From positions 1 to 64,000 of the forward strand of contig NZ_BBPH01000021.1 of NCBI RefSeq assembly GCF_000787695.1: a DNA stretch of 64,000 bases. The letters run 5' to 3'. The notes beneath the pieces were generated by a model that had not been told where the DNA came from, ran no database searches, and was given only the letters and a program-made list of their open reading frames with translations. Shown here piece by piece: positions 27,826-36,600 of the stretch; position 1 is the stretch's first letter; the number at the start of each line of letters is the position of its first letter. The DNA comes from Paracoccus sp. PAMC 22219 (lineage in GTDB: Bacteria; Pseudomonadota; Alphaproteobacteria; Rhodobacterales; Rhodobacteraceae). The position numbers and the translations under genes are program-made.

Positions 27826-28726
27826 AGCTGCCGAAGGCGCGCGGGCCTGACGGCATGTCGATCGTGCGTGTCACCGCCAGCGTCGTGGCATCCAGCACCA
27901 CCAATGTGTCTGAATCCCAGTTTGCCACCGCCACCCCGCTGCCGTCGGGCAAGGGCGCGATGCCTTCGGGATAGTCGCCCACCGGAACGGTTGCGACGGG
28001 GGCCAGCGTGGCGGCGTCGAACACGGTGACGGTGCCGTCATACTGGTCGGTGACGAACCCCCGCCCTGCGGCAAAGGCCACGGCATAGGGGTGGCTGCCG
28101 GTCGGAACCTGACCCGTCAGGCGCCCCGCGACCGGATCGATGACCGACACCACGTCGCCCTGCACATCGGCCGAAAACAGCCGCCCGTCATGGAACGTCA
28201 CGCCAAAGGGATGCGCCCCCGCCGTGGCCACGCGATGCAACAGCGCGCCGGTCGCGGCGTCGAAAATACTGACCTGATCCGCATCCCGGTCGGCGGTCGC
28301 AACCAGGCCTTGGCCGTCGATGGCCACGCCTGCGGGCGCGGCCCCGGTCGGCGCGGTCCAGACCGGCTGCAGATCGGCGTCCAGCCGCGTCAGGCGCGCG
28401 CCGTACCAGTCCGTGACGAACACGCCGCCATCGCCTGCGGCCAGCCCGAATGCCCCGGCGCCCAGGTCGCGATGGGTCAAGGGCTGGGCGTCTTCGTCCA
28501 GCACGTGCAGGCGACCGGTATCGGCGGCGATGACATAGACGCGCCCGGCCTGTGGGTCATAGGCCACAGGGGCAGGCGCGTCCGGAATGTCGGCCTCTGC
28601 CACGATGGTTCCGGTTTCCAGATCGACCACCGACAGCGCATCGCCATTCTGCGAGGTCACGAACGCAAGATCCCCGGCCTGGACCGGGGACCCTGTCAGC
28701 AACAGCACCAGAAACGGGCGCAGCAC
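27800..28726 (-). CDS. Secreted YVTN-type beta-propeller protein
   Basis: 308 residues from a GTG at 28726. A signal peptide (MLRPFLVLLLTGSPVQA) precedes repeated blades such as LAFVTSQNGDALSVVDLETG, VYVIAADTGRLHVLDED and GRGFVTDQYDGTVTVFDAAT. Proteins of this type recur around PQQ alcohol dehydrogenases and their transporters; the molecular role is not established. It follows the SRPBCC gene directly with no gap, so the three minus-strand genes (DUF3280, SRPBCC, propeller) form an operon. It is a distant relative of the propeller at 31143. Confidence 0.85.
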   Translation of the reverse strand: MLRPFLVLLLTGSPVQAGDLAFVTSQNGDALSVVDLETGTIVAEADIPDAPAPVAYDPQAGRVYVIAADTGRLHVLDEDAQPLTHRDLGAGAFGLAAGDGGVFVTDWYGARLTRLDADLQPVWTAPTGAAPAGVAIDGQGLVATADRDADQVSIFDAATGALLHRVATAGAHPFGVTFHDGRLFSADVQGDVVSVIDPVAGRLTGQVPTGSHPYAVAFAAGRGFVTDQYDGTVTVFDAATLAPVATVPVGDYPEGIAPLPDGSGVAVANWDSDTLVVLDATTLAVTRTIDMPSGPRAFGSFTGRQGPP

Positions 28727-29284
28727 CTATTCGACGCGGCCGAAACGCTCGGCCAGCGCATCCAGACCGGCCTGATAGACGCCGTCGACGGCGGCGATGG
28801 CTGCGTCGTCGTTCAGTTCCGCCGGGGGTTCATTGTTCGGGAAACCGCGGTAAAATCCGCCCTTCCACAGGACCTCGGCCTTGCCGTCCTTGTCGCTGAC
28901 CTGCAGCGTCGAGGAATAGTTGGTCACCGGCAGGACGGCGGTGTCCACCTCGGTGATCATGTATTTGTAGCTCATCTTGTCGTTGTCGATGGCCATCAGT
29001 TGTTCGGTGATCGTGGGCGCGCCATCGCCGTTCAGCGTCAGCACGCGGGTCGATTCGTCGGGAACATCCGCGGCGGCCCCTTCCGGCGTCATCGCGGTCG
29101 AGGCGATCACCGGGTGCCAGCTCATGTCGTCGAAACGACCGATCACCTCCCATACCTCGGCAGGGGTGGCGTCCAGCGTCACGGTCTGTTCGGTCTTCAG
29201 GCGCGACGGGCCATGCGCCCCCGCCATCCCCGTCAAGGCCAGCACCGCACCAAGCGCGCCAGCCAGAACTGTCGTCGTCCTCAT
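28727..29284 (-). CDS. Secreted SRPBCC-family protein
   Basis: 185 residues. A signal peptide (MRTTTVLAGALGAVLALTGMAGA) precedes a START-like/polyketide-cyclase domain: TVTLDATPAEVWEVIGRFDDMSWHPVIASTAM, LNGDGAPTITEQLM, SYKYMITEVDTAVLPVTNYSSTLQV. SRPBCC proteins bind hydrophobic ligands in a deep cavity. A periplasmic version within a PQQ/lanthanide cluster suggests handling of a small cofactor or metallophore, but this is inference. It overlaps the DUF3280 gene by 4 bases. Confidence 0.82.
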   Translation of the reverse strand: MRTTTVLAGALGAVLALTGMAGAHGPSRLKTEQTVTLDATPAEVWEVIGRFDDMSWHPVIASTAMTPEGAAADVPDESTRVLTLNGDGAPTITEQLMAIDNDKMSYKYMITEVDTAVLPVTNYSSTLQVSDKDGKAEVLWKGGFYRGFPNNEPPAELNDDAAIAAVDGVYQAGLDALAERFGRVE

Positions 29285-29787
29285 TCCTTCCGTTCCTCCC
29301 GAAAGATCACATTTCTCAGCAAATAGCTGTAGCCGCGCCGGAACGCGTCGTCGGTGTTGCCGCGGATCTCGACCGAACCGGCGCGCAGCGTCTCTCCGGT
29401 TTCGGCGTCGCGCAGTTGCAGATTGATCGACTGGATCAGGTTGGACACCTTCTGCACCTCTCCGGCGATGGCATAGTCCGACCCCATGTCGCGGGCGATC
29501 CTGGCATCGGCGCCGTTCGACCGAACGGGGTTCAGGATGCTTGCCACCGCATCAGGCGGGGGTGCGGTCAGGACAAAGCCGCGCTGGGTCAGGTCGTCGG
29601 CGATGAATTCCTCGACCATGGCGATGCGGGCGGTCTCGTCGGCGCGGACGCCGTTGATGTCGCCCTCGGTCGAGGTGTCGATGTAATGCAGGCCGAACCA
29701 GGTCGCCGTCCCGGCGGGCGGTGCCGGCTGGGCAAGGGCGGCCACGGGGGCCAGCAACAGGATCGATATCAGGCCAAAACGGGTCAT
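29281..29787 (-). CDS. Secreted DUF3280-family protein
   Basis: 168 residues. A signal peptide (MTRFGLISILLLAPVAALA) is followed by WFGLHYIDTSTEGDINGVRADE, MVEEFIADDLTQRGFVL and a segment (MGSDYAIAGEVQKVSNLIQSI) that recalls outer-membrane TolB/CsgG-like assembly proteins. The family is of unknown function and tends to accompany PQQ alcohol dehydrogenase clusters. The ATG at 29787 was chosen for the signal peptide. It is the first gene of the minus-strand operon and is divergent from the solute-binding protein gene across a region with a clear dyad. Confidence 0.72.
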   Translation of the reverse strand: MTRFGLISILLLAPVAALAQPAPPAGTATWFGLHYIDTSTEGDINGVRADETARIAMVEEFIADDLTQRGFVLTAPPPDAVASILNPVRSNGADARIARDMGSDYAIAGEVQKVSNLIQSINLQLRDAETGETLRAGSVEIRGNTDDAFRRGYSYLLRNVIFREERKE

Positions 29788-29868
29788 CCCCCGACCATGC
29801 GCCGGGGTCGCCCACGCGTCCATTAAGACAAAAGGTGCAACCGCCCCCGACTTTGGGTTGAGGGAAAA

Positions 29869-29889
29869 GTTCCCGCACGAAACGGGAAC
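29869..29889. promoter_or_regulatory. Inverted repeat in the divergent promoter region, candidate operator
   Basis: GTTCCCG (29869-29875), 7-base spacer, CGGGAAC (29883-29889): a perfect dyad with 21-bp span, centred between the DUF3280 operon and the transporter operon. The geometry suits a dimeric regulator controlling both directions. Confidence 0.6.
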
Positions 29890-29947
29890 AATAACCGGGT
29901 TGCCGCATCCCGAATCGCCCCGCACCATGCCGTCAGGGAGAGACGAA

Positions 29948-31134
29948 ATGTTCAAGGGAATCATAGGACTTTTGGCTGGTGCCGTGGCACTGGCCCAGCC
30001 CGCTGCGGCCCAGGCACCTGAACCGGTGCAGATCCGCGCCGCGGTCCTGCGGGTCGACGACCCCGGTCTGCCGCCGATCTCGCGGCTGGATCTGCCGCCC
30101 GCCGATCTGGGATTCGCGGGCGCCGCCTGGCGATCGAGGACAACGACACGACCGGCCGCTTCATGGGCCAGGACTTCGAGGCCGAGGAGGTGGCCGCCAC
30201 CCCCGAAACCGCGGAGGCCGAGATGGCCCGCCTGCTGGACGACGGGGTGCAGTTCATCGTCCTGTTGGCCGATGACGCGACGACCCTGACGCTGGCCGAT
30301 CAGGCGGGCGACCGGGCGATGGTCTTCAACGCGATGGCGCGCGGCGACAACCTGCGCGGAGCCGATTGCCGGTTCAACACCATCCACGTCGCGCCAAGCC
30401 GCGCCATGATGACCGATGCCCTGACGCAATTCCTGATGTGGAAGAACTGGCCCCGCTGGTTCCTGATTCACGGCAGCCACCCCGAGGACCAGGCCCTGGC
30501 CCAGGCCTGGCGGACCAGCGCCGCCAAGTTCGGCGCCCAGATCGTCGAGGAGCGTGAATACACCGACACCGGCGGCGCACGCCGCACCGACAGCGGCCAT
30601 GTACAGGTCCAGGCGCAGATGCCCGTCTTCACCCAACGCGCCGCCGAACATGACGTCGTCATCACCGCCGACGAGGCCGACGTCTTTGCCGCCTACCTGC
30701 CCTATTTGACTTGGGACGCGCGCCCGGTCGCGGGGTCCGCCGGGCTGGTCCCGCGCAGCTGGCACCCCGCGATGGAGGCCTGGGGCGGCACCCAGTTCCA
30801 GAACCGCTTTGAAAAGCTGGCCGCCCGCCCGATCCGCGAGGAGGACTATCAGACCTGGCTGTCGCTGCGCATCGTCGGAGAGGCGGCGACCCGCACGAAT
30901 TCCGGCGATCCCGCCGCGCTCAAGGACTTCATCCTGTCCCCCGATTTCGACGTGGCGGGATTCAAGGGCCAGGCCCTGACGGTGCGCGACTGGGACCACC
31001 AGGTGCGCCAGCCGATCCTGCTGACCACCGGCGTGCTGACCACCTCGGTCAGTCCGCAGGACCAGTATCTGCACCAGACCAGCCAGCTGGACACGCTGGG
31101 CATCGACCGCCCCGAAACCCAATGTCAATTCTGA
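29948..31134 (+). CDS. ABC transporter substrate-binding protein, PQQ-alcohol-dehydrogenase-associated, LutA-like (frameshifted as read)
   Basis: 395 residues after repair. A signal peptide (MFKGIIGLLAGAVALAQPAAA) is followed by a type 1 periplasmic binding fold: LAIEDNDTTGRFMGQDFEAE, VQFIVLLADDATTLTLAD, FNTIHVAPSRAMMTDALTQF, WPRWFLIHGSHPEDQALA. One C is missing at about 30123 (ggcgccgcc for ggcgcccgcc), joining LGFAGA to RLAIEDN. This binding-protein family occurs with PQQ alcohol dehydrogenases, and its relative LutA is part of the lanthanide uptake system of Methylorubrum. Lanthanide (or lanthanide-chelate) transport is inferred from XoxF next door. Confidence 0.85.
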
Positions 31135-31142
31135 GAGGCCGC

Positions 31143-32114
31143 ATGCGACATCTTCTAAGTGCCACCACCGGGCTTGCCGTCCTGCTTGCCGCCGGACCTG
31201 CCCTTGCCAACCGCGTCTTCGTCACCAACGAGCGCAGCAACGACGTCACCGTCCTGGACGGAGAGACATTCGAGGTCATCGGGACCTATCCCGTCGGCAA
31301 CCGCCCCCGCGGCATCACCATCAGCCCCGACGGGACGGAACTGTATGTCTGCGCGTCCGACGACAACCTGGTGCGCGTGTTCGACCCGAACACCATGGAG
31401 GAGTTGCACACCCTGCCGTCCGGGCCCGACCCGGAACTGTTCGTGCTGCACCCGTCCGGAAACCCGCTGTTCATCGCCAACGAGGACGACAACATCGTCA
31501 CCGTGGTCGACACCCAGACCCACCAGGTCCTGGCAGAAGTCCCCGTGGGCGTCGAACCCGAGGGCATGGGCGTCAGCCCCGATGGTGCCTTTGTCATCAA
31601 CACGTCGGAAACGACGAACATGGCGCATTTCATCGACACATCAACCTATGAGATCGTCGCGAACGTGCTGGTCGACAGCCGTCCCCGCTTTGCCCAGTAC
31701 ACCGCCGACGGGTCCAAGCTGTACGTGACGTCCGAAATCGGCGGCACGGTCAGCGTCATCGACCCCGAGACCCGGACCATCACCAAGAAGATCAGCTTTG
31801 AGATTCCGGGCGTCCTGCCCGAGGCGATCCAGCCGGTGGGCGCGCGTGTCACGTCTGACGGGACCAAGCTGTTCGTGGCGCTGGGGCCGGCCAACCGGGT
31901 CGCGGTGATCGATGCCGCCACCGACGAGGTGATCGACTATCTGCTGGTCGGGCAGCGCGTCTGGCAGCTGGCCTTCAGCCCGGACGAAAAATACCTGTAC
32001 ACCACCAACGGCAATTCCAACGACGTGTCGATCATCGACGTGGCCGCCAACGAGGTCGTCCGCTCGGTTCCCGTGGGGCAGCAGCCCTGGGGTGTCGTCG
32101 TCGCCCCGGACTGA
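31143..32114 (+). CDS. Secreted YVTN beta-propeller protein, PQQ-dependent catabolism-associated (LutD-like)
   Basis: 323 residues. A signal peptide (MRHLLSATTGLAVLLAAGPALA) precedes seven or so blades of the YVTN type, for example VFVTNERSNDVTVLDGETF, PRGITISPDGTELYVCASDD and KYLYTTNGNSNDVSIIDVAA. I prefer the ATG at 31143, which has GAGAGG at a good distance, over the ATG at 31122, which overlaps the previous gene. A similar propeller accompanies lanthanide ABC transporters (LutD). It may be a periplasmic binding or scaffold protein. Confidence 0.88.
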   Translation: MRHLLSATTGLAVLLAAGPALANRVFVTNERSNDVTVLDGETFEVIGTYPVGNRPRGITISPDGTELYVCASDDNLVRVFDPNTMEELHTLPSGPDPELFVLHPSGNPLFIANEDDNIVTVVDTQTHQVLAEVPVGVEPEGMGVSPDGAFVINTSETTNMAHFIDTSTYEIVANVLVDSRPRFAQYTADGSKLYVTSEIGGTVSVIDPETRTITKKISFEIPGVLPEAIQPVGARVTSDGTKLFVALGPANRVAVIDAATDEVIDYLLVGQRVWQLAFSPDEKYLYTTNGNSNDVSIIDVAANEVVRSVPVGQQPWGVVVAPD

Positions 32115-32152
32115 TCCGGCATCCCTGCACATTCCTGAGGAGGAGACTTTCC

Positions 32153-32749
32153 ATGACCACGCTGACGAAACTGATGTCCGGCGCCGCGCTGGCCCTGATC
32201 CTGGCGGTGCCCGCCGTGGCCCAGGACGCCGCCGCCGAACAGGTCCCGGGTGGCGATGCCGTCGTGGGCGAACCGGCCGAGGCAGGCACCCAATCGGGCG
32301 AGGCCGTCGAGGCGGATGACGATGATGACGAGGAGGAGGAGGCCGCAAGCGATGGCGTCTTTGAGGCGTCGGGCATGCACGAATATGGCTTTTCCGGCCT
32401 TCTGGCCCGCGAGAACCGTACTGACCTGGCACCCCTGACCCTGGCATCCGGACAGCCGGTCGCGGGTGGGGAATATACGATCAAGTCGGGCGGCTACTAT
32501 CGCATCAACATCGTGGCTGATGGCAGCCAGGAGCTGGCCCTGTCGGGCGGCGATTTCTTCCGCGCGATCTGGATCAACGAGATCGTCATCGGCGACACCG
32601 AGATCCGGCCAATGGGCGTGCACAGCATCGAATTCGATGCCGACGGCACGGCGGTCCTCAGCTTTGTCGCGGTGCTGCCCGGTCGATATACCTTGTCAGT
32701 GCCAGGCTCTTCGGGCGACAGTCTGCAAGCCGTCTTCAACATCCAGTAG
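32153..32749 (+). CDS. Secreted acidic protein with nine-residue Asp/Glu run and cupredoxin-like C-terminal domain, unknown function
   Basis: 198 residues. A signal peptide (cut after VPAVAQ, near 24) precedes a low-complexity acidic region with D55-D59 and E60-E63 in a row. A beta-rich domain follows at about 75-198 (YTIKSGGYYRINIVADGSQ, FRAIWINEIVIGDTEIRPM, VLPGRYTLSVPG). The C-terminal part resembles cupredoxin-like beta sandwiches, but the protein has no Cys and only two His (76, 157), so a copper site is unlikely. It sits within the transporter operon next to XoxF, so a role in binding lanthanide or calcium ions in the periplasm is a reasonable guess. I cannot name a family. Confidence 0.75.
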   Translation: MTTLTKLMSGAALALILAVPAVAQDAAAEQVPGGDAVVGEPAEAGTQSGEAVEADDDDDEEEEAASDGVFEASGMHEYGFSGLLARENRTDLAPLTLASGQPVAGGEYTIKSGGYYRINIVADGSQELALSGGDFFRAIWINEIVIGDTEIRPMGVHSIEFDADGTAVLSFVAVLPGRYTLSVPGSSGDSLQAVFNIQ

Positions 32750-32755
32750 GGTTCA

Positions 32756-33477
32756 TTGACCGCCGCGTTGCAGATCGACCATGTCAGCCACAATTTCGGT
32801 GCCGTGCAGGCGCTGGACGATGTGTCACTGACGGTGCCGCGCGGCGGGTTCACCGCCCTTCTGGGGGTGAACGGTGCGGGCAAGACCACGCTGTTCTCTC
32901 TGGTCACGCGGCTTTACAACAACCGATCCGGGACGATCCGGGTGGCGGGGCACGACCTGCGGCGCGAACCGTCGCAGGCGCTGGCCCGTCTGGGGGTGGT
33001 GTTCCAAAGCCGTGCGATGGATGCCGACCTGACGGTCCGCCAGAACCTGATCTATCACGCCAGCCTGCACGGGATCCCGGGCCGCCTGGCGCGGCCGCGC
33101 ATCGACCAGGTCCTGGACCAGGTCGATCTGGCCGACAAGGCCGATGCCCGCGTCACCGCCCTGTCCGGCGGCCAGTCCCGACGGGCCGAGATCGCGCGCG
33201 CCTGATCCACAGCCCCGACCTGCTGCTGCTGGACGAGGCGACGGTGGGGCTCGACGTCAAGTCGCGGGCCGAGGTGCTGGCCCTGACCCGCCGCCTGATC
33301 GCCCGGGACGGCGTGTCCGCCCTATGGGCCACCCATATCATGGACGAGATCGACCCCGCAGACGACCTGGTGATCCTGCATAGCGGCCGGGTGCTGCGCG
33401 ACGGTCGCGCCGCCGACATCGCGGGACCGCACGGGCTGACGCGTGCCTTCCTGGACCTGACCGGAGTCGCGCCATGA
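32756..33477 (+). CDS. ABC transporter ATP-binding protein, PQQ-alcohol-dehydrogenase-associated, LutE-like (frameshifted as read)
   Basis: 240 residues after repair, starting at the TTG at 32756. Walker A GVNGAGKTTLFSLV, the Q-loop region GVVFQSRAMDADLTV, signature LSGGQSRRAEIARAL, Walker B LLLLDEATVGLD and the switch His in WATHIMDEID are all visible. One C is missing at 33201-33202 (gcgcctgatc for gcgccctgatc), in the middle of IARALIHSPDLLL. It overlaps the permease by 4 bases. It energises the transporter whose binding protein is encoded at 29948. Confidence 0.92.
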
Positions 33478-34298
33478 CCGCACCCACCGACCGCGCCCGC
33501 GGCTGGCTGACCGCGTTTCTGGGCATCGCCCGGCGAGAAACGCTGCGGTTCGTCAACCAGCGCGGGCGGTTCCTGGCGGCCCTTGTGCGCCCGCTGGTCT
33601 GGCTGTTCATCTTTGCTGCCGGATTCCGCGCCGTGCTGGGCCTGTCGATCACGCCGCCCTATCAGACCTATGTGCTGTACGAGGTCTACGTGACGCCCGG
33701 CCTGGTCGCGATGATCCAGCTGTTCAACGGGATGCAGTCGTCGTTGTCGATGGTCTATGACCGGGAAACCGGGGCGATGCGCACGCTGCTGGTCAGCCCG
33801 TTCCCGCGTTGGTACCTGCTGGGGTCCAAGCTGATCGCGGGGGTGATCGTGTCGATCATCCAGGTCTTCACCTTTCTGGCCATCGCGTATTGGTGGGGCA
33901 TCCGCCCGCCGGGTTGGGGCTATGTCACCGTCATTCCCGCGCTGATCCTGTCGGGGCTGATGCTGGGCGCGATGGGGCTCTTCCTGTCCAGCGCCATACG
34001 CCAGCTGGAGAATTTCGCGGGCGTCATGAACTTCGTGATCTTCCCGATGTTCTTTGCGTCATCCGCGCTGTACCCGCTGTGGCGCATGCGCGAAAGCAGC
34101 CCGCTGCTGCACGACATCTGCGCCTTCAATCCCTTCACCCACGCGGTCGAGCTGATCCGCTTTGCGCTGTACATGCAGGTGAACTGGACGGCGCTGGCGG
34201 TGGTCCTAGGATGTTTGGCGGGGTTCTTTGGCGCGGCGGTCTTCATGTATGATCCACAAAAGGGCCTGTGGGCCCGACGGAAGGGAGGTCCCGCATGA
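33474..34298 (+). CDS. ABC-2-type transporter permease, PQQ-alcohol-dehydrogenase-associated, LutF-like
   Basis: 274 residues with six hydrophobic segments, including LVRPLVWLFIFAAGFRAVLGL, LIAGVIVSIIQVFTFLAIAYW, VIPALILSGLMLGAMGLFLSS and ALAVVLGCLAGFFGAAVFMY. Motifs of the ABC-2 permease fold (SMVYDRETGAMRTLLVSPFPRWYLLGSK; NPFTHAVELIRFALY) are clear. It pairs with the ATPase upstream. ABC-2 permeases are usually exporters, which is odd for a system with a binding protein; the direction of transport is therefore uncertain. Confidence 0.9.
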   Translation: MTAPTDRARGWLTAFLGIARRETLRFVNQRGRFLAALVRPLVWLFIFAAGFRAVLGLSITPPYQTYVLYEVYVTPGLVAMIQLFNGMQSSLSMVYDRETGAMRTLLVSPFPRWYLLGSKLIAGVIVSIIQVFTFLAIAYWWGIRPPGWGYVTVIPALILSGLMLGAMGLFLSSAIRQLENFAGVMNFVIFPMFFASSALYPLWRMRESSPLLHDICAFNPFTHAVELIRFALYMQVNWTALAVVLGCLAGFFGAAVFMYDPQKGLWARRKGGPA

Positions 34299-34885
34299 TC
34301 CGCATCGCCTTGGCCCTGACACTGCTGGCCGGTCCCGCCTTCGGCGCCGCAGGCATCGATCCGGACTGGCCCTGCATCCAGCGCAAGCAGCCGCATCTGT
34401 CGATGGGCCAGGTCTGGACCGGCCCGATCCCCGACGAGGACACGCTGGCCCTGGCCCGCGACCCCGACATCGCCCGCCTGGCCGAACGCCTGGAACAGCG
34501 CCGCCTGCCGGTCGAGGAGGCAGAGGTGGAAATCGCCGAATTCGGCGCCCAGGCCCCCGACACGCATCTGGTGGCGCTGATGCAGGCGATCTTCGACCGC
34601 ATCGACACCGACCGCAGCGCGCTGATCGCGGGCATCGCGCGATACGGCCAGTCGCAACTGGACCTGTCCGAACGGATCGAGGAACGCCGCGCCCGCATGG
34701 CCGAGATGGAGGCCGCCGACAGCCCCGATTTCGACGCCATCGACGCCGAGGAAAAGGCCCTGGACTGGGATCAGCGCATCTTTACCGAACGCCAGCAGTC
34801 GCTGACCTATGTCTGCGAGACGCCGGTGATCCTGGAACAGCGGGTCTTCACCCTGGGCCGCGCCATCGCGGGTCAGCTGGACTAG
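34295..34885 (+). CDS. Secreted helical protein of unknown function, last gene of the PQQ/lut-like transporter operon
   Basis: 196 residues. A signal peptide (MIRIALALTLLAGPAFG) is followed by a mostly alpha-helical, charged protein with WPCIQRKQPHLSMGQVWTGP, an acidic/basic coiled-coil-like stretch (IEERRARMAEMEAADSPDF) and a C-terminal TYVCETPVILEQRVFTLGR. Cys near 27 and 173 could form a disulfide. The ATG overlaps the permease stop. An exported protein at this position also occurs in the Methylorubrum lut operon (lutG), but I cannot claim homology from the sequence alone. Its stop codon shares the palindrome CTAG with the convergent glycosyltransferase gene. Confidence 0.75.
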   Translation: MIRIALALTLLAGPAFGAAGIDPDWPCIQRKQPHLSMGQVWTGPIPDEDTLALARDPDIARLAERLEQRRLPVEEAEVEIAEFGAQAPDTHLVALMQAIFDRIDTDRSALIAGIARYGQSQLDLSERIEERRARMAEMEAADSPDFDAIDAEEKALDWDQRIFTERQQSLTYVCETPVILEQRVFTLGRAIAGQLD

Positions 34886-35867
34886 GGCGCGTCAGACCGC
34901 GACAGGCGCAGGATGTCGTCATGGCTGCGGTCCAGCCGCCCGGCCAGCCCGTCCCGCACCGCCTGATCCAGGATGGTCCTGAACAGCGCGGCATCCGGGC
35001 CGTAATCGCCGCCGTTGCGCCGCCATTTGCGCAGCAGCACCGGCACCAGCGGCCAGAACCACGGTCCCGCCGCGACCCGGTACGCCATCAGCGCATTGCG
35101 GTACATGTAGAACACCTTCCACATCGGGCGCAGCACGACGCCACCCTTTCCCTGCGCGGCGGTGGTGTCGTGATCGAACCGCACCTGCGGCGCAAAGCCG
35201 ATGCGCAGCCCCGCCCGGCGCATCTGCAGCGTGTACAGCTGATCGTCGCCATAGATGAACAGCCGCGGGTCGGGCAGCCCGGCCCGATGCAGCGCCGCGC
35301 GGGACAGGAACAGGCCGACAAAGCTGCTCATGTCCACCGGCACGACCGGCGCGCCGGCGCGATAGTCGTCGTCGCCTAGGTGGAACCCGGCACGGCCGCG
35401 CCCCAGGGGCATCCGCGCCAGCGTCCGCAGGAACGCGCCCGGATTCCAGAACGGGTTGCGATAGGGGCGGTTCATCTCGCAGATGCGGCCGTCGGGGTGA
35501 TGCACCGCCGCGCCGATCGCGTCCCATCCCGACAGATCCATCGCCCGGAACGCGTCGATGCGCCGGGGGCGGGGCGGCCGTCGTCGTCCATGACCACGGT
35601 CCAGTCGGCGTCGGCCACGTCGCGCGCCAGTTGCATGCCGACCGAGAACCCGCCCGCGCCGCCCTGGTTCGTGGCGCTGCGATGTACCCGCAGGCGCGGG
35701 TCGTCCAGCGTGGCAAGCCAGGCCGCCGTCCCGTCGGCCGAGGCGTTGTCGACGACGATCACGTGGTCCACCGGCTGGTCCAGCAGGCGGGCCACGGTGA
35801 CGGTCAGCTTGTCCAGCCGGTCATGCGTGACCACCACGGCGGCGATCGAGGGTCGGGTCTGGGGCAT
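34882..35867 (-). CDS. Family 2 glycosyltransferase, galactofuranosyl/rhamnosyltransferase-like (frameshifted as read)
   Basis: 328 residues after repair, ATG at 35867. GT-A fold: AAVVVTHDRLDKLTVTVARL at the N-terminus, VIVVDNASADGT, NQGGAGGFSVGMQLA and the DXD-like WTVVMDDDGRP; then MDLSGWDAIGAAVHHPDGRI, IYGDDQLYTLQMRRAG and RFDHDTT in the second frame. The break lies at the run of five G at 35565-35569, where one more base restores the reading. It is similar in layout to the transferase at 41013. Together with glf and rml genes it probably adds galactofuranose or rhamnose to a surface glycan. Confidence 0.82.
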
Positions 35868-36039
35868 GCGGTGCCGATCCTGTCATCTGCCGGCAGGCGG
35901 TCGCCGGGTCGGTCAGCGCGATACCACGAAGCGCGTTTCCGCAGCAACCGCCGCCATCCCGGGATTTCCGTGCCGGACGGGGCTGACAAGGCGCGCCGAT
36001 GCCCCTAGACAACCAGAAGAACAACCATCCGAGGCAAAG

Positions 36040-36600
36040 ATGCAGATCGAAACAACCCCGCTGCCCGGAGTGCTGCTGCTGACACCGGCCCGTCATGGCG
36101 ATGCGCGCGGCTTCTTTTCCGAAAGCTGGAACCGCAAGACGCTGGCCGATGCCGGGGTGGTGCTGCCGGAATTCGTGCAGGACAACCATTCCATGTCCGC
36201 GCAGACCGGCACGGTCCGGGGCCTGCACTATCAGGCGCCGCCTTTCGCGCAGGGCAAGCTGGTGCGCTGCGGGCGCGGCCGGCTGTTCGACGTGGCGGTG
36301 GACGTGCGCGTGGGCAGTCCGACCTATGGCCAGTGGTTCGGGGCCGAGCTGAGCTTTGAGAACGGTCGCCAGCTGTGGATCCCGGCGGGGTTCCTGCACG
36401 GCTTCGTCACCCGCGAGCCCGATACAGAGATCGTGTACAAGTGCACGGCGCATTACGACCGCGCCTCGGACGGGGCGGTCGCCTGGGACAGCGTCGGCAT
36501 CGACTGGGACGTCACCGACCCGCTGCTGTCGGACAAGGACCGCGCCGCGCAACGGCTGGCCGACCTGAAATCGCCCTTCACCTATGAGGAACAGGCATGA
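36040..36600 (+). CDS. rmlC: dTDP-4-dehydrorhamnose 3,5-epimerase
   Basis: 186 residues, cupin fold. It converts dTDP-4-keto-6-deoxyglucose to the 4-keto-L-rhamnose form. Motifs [34 protein letters not shown] (His in the active site), [36 protein letters not shown] are standard. The ATG at 36040 follows a GAGG site. It overlaps rmlB by 4 bases and heads the rmlCBDA operon. Confidence 0.96.
   Translation: MQIETTPLPGVLLLTPARHGDARGFFSESWNRKTLADAGVVLPEFVQDNHSMSAQTGTVRGLHYQAPPFAQGKLVRCGRGRLFDVAVDVRVGSPTYGQWFGAELSFENGRQLWIPAGFLHGFVTREPDTEIVYKCTAHYDRASDGAVAWDSVGIDWDVTDPLLSDKDRAAQRLADLKSPFTYEEQA

Noticed and set aside
29788-31128. Upstream extension of the DUF3280 gene on the minus strand, opposite the binding-protein gene
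   Set aside because: The signal peptide at 29787 marks the true start, and the extension is antisense to a well-supported gene.
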